A stretch of DNA of 64,000 bases from NCBI RefSeq assembly GCF_040412425.1, contig NC_089782.1, positions 26,413,122 to 26,477,121 on the forward strand, read 5' to 3'. The translations under genes and the position numbers were made by a program. Below, in pieces: positions 59,830 through 64,000 of this stretch. The stretch is from Macrobrachium rosenbergii. Lineage: Eukaryota > Arthropoda > Malacostraca > Decapoda > Palaemonidae. The notes under the pieces are model-generated. The model did not search any database. It worked only from the letters and a program-made list of their open reading frames with translations, and was not told where the DNA came from. How positions within the stretch are numbered: position 1 is the stretch's first letter; every line of letters starts with the position of its first letter.

Positions 59830-61280
59830 CTCTGTTTATAATTAAATATGATTTAAACTGTCTTCATTGTTGACATGTGGATTTTACCATAGGGCGGGGA
59901 TTGTATATATATACATATGTATATAATTATTAGTTTATAATAATGTATATGTATGTATATATATATTACTCGTATATGCGTGTGTGTGTATATATTTATG
60001 TATTTGTATGTGCGTGTATGTACAATATATACCGTATTAAAATAATATAAATTTCATTTATCTTTTACATACGTATGTTATGTATTTATAGCAGTGCCTG
60101 CTATGAAAGTAGCATTTTGTAAAGTCCTTTATTAGTTGATGGTGTAGCAGAATGTTCCTTCATGAAATCGTTGCGTATTTTGTTTTTAATTTCGTTGATG
60201 TTATAACAATGCTAAATTAAGTAGTTTAATAATGACTAATTTATGCGTATATGTCGTTAGATGTGAAGTGACCAAAGATATGTGGAAACAGACTATTCCT
60301 TATTACTTCCGTGGCTGGGGGCAGTGCAATGGCGAAAGTTGTGCTTGAGAACTTTCGTTAGATGGTCATTGTCTCATGCGAGTTTAGAGGACTTATCACT
60401 GGAATTTTCAGTTATTTAAGGTCAAAACTATAAGAACAATAGTGGCAAGAACTGCGGGACATTTTGTATCTGCTGAAGCAACGCGATAACTGCACTTACT
60501 ATATTCTAAGGACAAATTCATCCGGGGCTCGAGAATACTAATTTTTCATTTTCCTACGTGAATTGGTAATGGTAATTAAATGCTCGACAGATGGAAGACA
60601 CCCTTTACTGTTTTTTTTGCAGAGTTGATGCGTTTTTCGTTTGCCTTTGTTTTTGTGACATAGGTGGCTCACCGGAGCTTTCGTTTTCATATTATGGTCA
60701 TGCTGTGTTGTCGGTTTCAAAGCTTTGTCTTCGGAGACATTCCAGGTCGAAGTCGAAAGAAAACCAGACCAAGAATATGAATAATATGTAACTTTGAGTT
60801 GGGCGTTTCAATGACCAGGCAGTTGTCAAAAATAGTTAGTGAAGAATGTTTGAGTTACTGAAAATAGTATGGATGCACTTTCGAACGTAGTCAAGAAAAG
60901 TCTTCAACGAGGGGAATACGTCAGAAGCTAATTGTGGACGTAATAAGCAGTAAATATCAGAGGTATAATTAGCCAAATTCTATCAAACCCTTAGATAATA
61001 ATGAATTCTGCTGGAGTGCATTTATACAGGGGACACCCTACCTAAACTCAAGTCTTTTTCAAACACGCATCATAGAAGGGGACTCTTGAATAGTTGGCGA
61101 TGAAATGATGCAAATGGTAATTAAATACCTTAAATAGGATTCAAAGCTTTCCTGTCGAGATTTGGCCATCTACATTTTTGGGGAATATGATTATGAACTG
61201 ATTCAGGAATGACTCGATAGCACTTGCCGCTTGATGTCAAACATTTCATGTTCTCCATAATTATGGGACTGATGAATAGC
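59830..61280. other. Intergenic, nothing recognised
   Basis: No exon, RNA gene or repeat family that I can support. Open frames at 60538-60720 (-) and 60591-60791 (+) overlap each other and have no motif. Confidence 0.45.
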
Positions 61281-61282
61281 CT

Positions 61283-61302
61283 AGGTAGCAAAGTGGAACG
61301 TG

Positions 61303-61336
<34 letters not shown>

Positions 61337-61532
61337 TATTCTCTGTATTCTTGAGGTTGTTAAAAGGCAGGAAAGTGGAACATTCTCTCTCTCTCTCACA
61401 CACGCACACATATTCTCTGTATTCTTGAGGTTGTTAAAAGGCAGGAAAGTGGAACATACTCTCTCTCTCTCTCACACACACACATATTCTCTATATTCTT
61501 GAGGTTGATAAAAAGGCAGGAAAGTGGAACAT

Positions 61533-61601
<69 letters not shown>

Positions 61602-61615
61602 GTGTATATATATAT

Positions 61616-61668
<53 letters not shown>

Positions 61669-61733
61669 GTATGTATGTATATATATATATATTACATTCT
61701 TGAGGTTGATTAAAAGGGAGGAAAGTGAAACAT

Positions 61734-61801
<68 letters not shown>

Positions 61802-61860
61802 GTCCTTTATGTCCTCTATATTTATGGAACTGAGAAAAAGGCAGGAAAGTGGAACATGTA
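61283..61860. repeat. Composite minisatellite with embedded (CT)n, (CA)n and (TA)n
   Basis: A block ATTCTTGAGGTTGTTAAAAG then GCAGGAAAGTGGAACAT recurs near 61349, 61420, 61495 and 61696, with partial first and last units at 61289 and 61820. Each block is followed by CT and usually CA or TA tracts of variable length. Confidence 0.88.
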
Positions 61861-62197
61861 TTTGCAAAGGATTGAGCGTCCTCACCTGAGTGCATTTCCT
61901 CCCCAGGCCGGATAAACGAAAAATGAATAATAAAAAAGGGGATATATAACAGCAGATGCTTGCAAATGTTATTTTGGCCTTATATCCTAATGTCAAACGG
62001 TTATTTAAAGGGAAGCGATCATTCAGAACTTAAGGGATTGCACGGTATTTTGCGCATCACTTCCAGATGACGGGAGATTGATGTAGAATTGCTAATTATT
62101 GTAGTTCAGAGATGGTTGATGTTAATTTGATTGTATGGGTGATTTTGGCGTTTTGGTCGATCGTGACACTGAGTTCAAGAGGTGTTCAGTGCTCCGT

Positions 62198-62199
<2 letters not shown>

Positions 62200-62250
<51 letters not shown>
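62200..62250. repeat. (GA)n microsatellite
   Basis: Uninterrupted GA run. Confidence 0.95.
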
Positions 62251-62252
<2 letters not shown>

Positions 62253-62315
62253 GAGTCTTTCTGAGAGTGATTGAGAGAACATTATGTCTTCTGTATGGTG
62301 ATTGACAGATTATTA

Positions 62316-62320
62316 TTATG

Positions 62321-62371
<51 letters not shown>
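62316..62371. repeat. (ATT)n microsatellite
   Basis: Pure trinucleotide run; spurious poly-Asn frame on the minus strand. Confidence 0.95.
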
Positions 62372-62373
<2 letters not shown>

Positions 62374-62531
62374 AAAAATCCACAACCATATCAGTAGTTG
62401 TTTTATTTGTAAAAAAATAAAAAAATGAATATTCAAAGTGGTTGTTTAATCTTCAGTTTTTATAAATAATAAAGTTTATTGATATAATTGTGGATTTTTA
62501 ATATACCTGACTTTAATCACGTCATTAGGAA

Positions 62532-62536
<5 letters not shown>

Positions 62537-62602
<66 letters not shown>
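62537..62602. repeat. (ATT)n microsatellite
   Basis: Second ATT run about 165 bp from the first. Confidence 0.95.
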
Positions 62603-62604
<2 letters not shown>

Positions 62605-62863
62605 AAATCAGACTCTTACCTTTATAACGAATATTTTAACTGACATATATTCTCAGCAGCACGTGAAATGCGCTATTTATTCATTCTGACAATATTCCAA
62701 CACCTCAACGCCCCAGATATTGTATTCCCTGTCAATGTCATTTATAGCACAATAGTTCCGTGAAGCTCCTGCTGATTATAGCGAGTTCTGTGTCCCTGCC
62801 CTTGTTACCTTTTTTGGGGGTGATGCCTGGCCGTTTATGTTACCGGTATCTGTAAAGTTTCGA

Positions 62864-63542
62864 GATGGAATTTCCGTCAAGATTCTCATTCTTGTATCTG
62901 GAGCTATTTATAGGCGAAAATGTATTTCGCAAGCCTATGCTGTTGATTGTTGTCACGTAACTTTATCGTAAGAAAACTAATCGTTCCTGTACTTTGAGTC
63001 CTCAGCTTCTCAATTAGTTCCATACTTCATTCAAGCGATGCTAAATATATGTTAATCACTGTTAAAATTCTCTGACACTCACTCAGTTCTTCAGGGGAAT
63101 TCCATATACAAAGCAACTAAGTGCAAAATACAATTTTTGTGTTCATTGCATAATTCTAAATTGAAATGCAAATAATGCATAAAACTTATGTAAGACCTCA
63201 GTTATGAGGTCTTATATAAATTTTACGCATAATTTTTATTTCAATTTAGAATTATACAATAAACATAAAAAATTAGTATTTTGCATTTAGTTGCTTTGTA
63301 TATGGAATTCCTGACGAAATTAGCGTCAGAGAATTTTAACAGTGATTACCATATATTTAACATCTGCTGGAATGAAAGCATGGAACTAATCGAGAAGCTG
63401 AGGACTCAAAGGACAGGAATGATTAGATTTTTGTACAGTAAAGTTACGTGACAACAACCAACAGCATATGCTTGGGAAATACATTTTCACACATAAATAA
63501 CTCCAGATAAAAAAAAATGGGAATCTTGACGGAAATTCCATC
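62864..63542. repeat. Large inverted repeat, arms about 337 bp, almost no spacer
   Basis: Arm 1 62864-63200 and arm 2 63205-63542 around GTTA. Exact blocks: a 22-bp outermost block (62864-62885 with 63521-63542), a 14-bp block (62952-62965 with 63439-63452), a 24-bp block (63053-63076 with 63324-63347) and the central 9 bp AAGACCTCA/TGAGGTCTT. Paired coordinates sum to nearly the same value throughout, so there are few net indels. Confidence 0.92.
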
Positions 63543-63745
63543 AGGAAACTTAAACCCAGTAAGGGAACCAACCAATGGGGACTCAGACTCTCCTTTGAAA
63601 CAAACTTTAGTGTCCATTTTCCAGTTGGGTGAACAAGTAGGGTCGTTTTCCGAAGCCCCCCCTTACGAACCAGTAGCTATTTCTCTCCGAGGATTAATGA
63701 TAATGGCTTTATTGATCATAACTGTAGAGTCCAACGCATTACAGA

Positions 63746-63749
<4 letters not shown>

Positions 63750-63802
<53 letters not shown>
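63750..63802. repeat. (CT)n microsatellite
   Basis: Uninterrupted CT run. Confidence 0.95.
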
Positions 63803-63805
<3 letters not shown>

Positions 63806-64000
63806 ACTGTTATTTCAGGGTCATGATGTACCGTAATTGGTGGGATTACTCTTAGAGTCAATATTTTTAGATTAGTAGGCCATATGCCAGCACGGGCTCT
63901 TGTTCGTGGTGAGCCCGTAACTTCTAGTCAACGAAACAAGTTTATTTTGTGTAGATGCGGTGAGATGAAGTGAAAAGAAAGGTTAATCGAGGGTTTAAAC

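Noticed and set aside
61499..61996. Long frames rich in Leu-Ser, Ile-Tyr or Arg-Glu
   Set aside because: Translations of CT, TA and GA microsatellites; the same applies to those near 4.4-5.4, 50.2, 51.8-52.3 and 59.0-59.8 kb.
63517..63855. 112-codon + strand frame
   Set aside because: Overlaps the outer end of the large inverted repeat and runs into a CT microsatellite; no domain seen.

Overview
This is a eukaryotic genomic window, most likely from a decapod crustacean and probably shrimp-like. It is AT-rich and saturated with (CT)n, (TA)n, (CA)n and (ATT)n microsatellites. Coding exons are small and separated by long introns with GT-AG borders. Several short interspersed repeats resemble ones I recall from decapod genomes. 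The organism call is inference; the gene models come from reading splice sites and frames directly.

Two protein-coding genes are well supported, and they lie tail to tail. On the + strand (11890-28798), twelve coding exons encode an ankyrin-repeat and SOCS-box (ASB-type) protein of about 769 residues. It has two N-terminal ankyrin repeats, a low-complexity insert of about 290 residues (Ser/Thr/Pro-rich, then acidic, then His/Arg-rich), about ten more ankyrin repeats and a C-terminal SOCS box. Exon 10 carries an apparent one-base frameshift, which looks like a short A-run at about 27710-27716. An alternative last exon at 28390-28450 would remove the SOCS box. On the - strand (41057 down to 31086), six coding exons encode a 263-residue CACUL1-like cullin-domain protein. 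The genes' candidate poly(A) signals lie within about 150 bp of each other near 30.85-31.01 kb. Both genes suggest ubiquitin-ligase or cell-cycle roles (cullin-5 adaptor; CDK2-associated cullin-domain protein), but nothing in the sequence shows they act together.

Region by region: 1-11.8 kb is mostly repeats, with a CpG-rich island-like block at 480-905, three copies of a foldback repeat, a tRNA-derived SINE, a composite CT/TA tandem array and an unusual cluster of AGGCCT sites at 9491-9910. 11.8-30.9 kb is the ASB gene, with a TA-flanked MITE and an inverted-repeat-bounded degenerate transposon in its introns. 31-41.1 kb is the CACUL1-like gene. 41.1-64 kb has no convincing gene. It has one weak first-exon candidate at 47872-47929, dense microsatellites, two CpG-containing segments rich in homeodomain-type sites (54.9-55.3 and 56.8-57.1 kb), SINEs, a fifth foldback copy, and a near-symmetrical inverted repeat with about 340-bp arms at 62864-63542.

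The most noteworthy structures are that palindrome, the five-copy foldback family with nested hairpins, and the ASB gene's frameshift, alternative terminal exon and large disordered insert.
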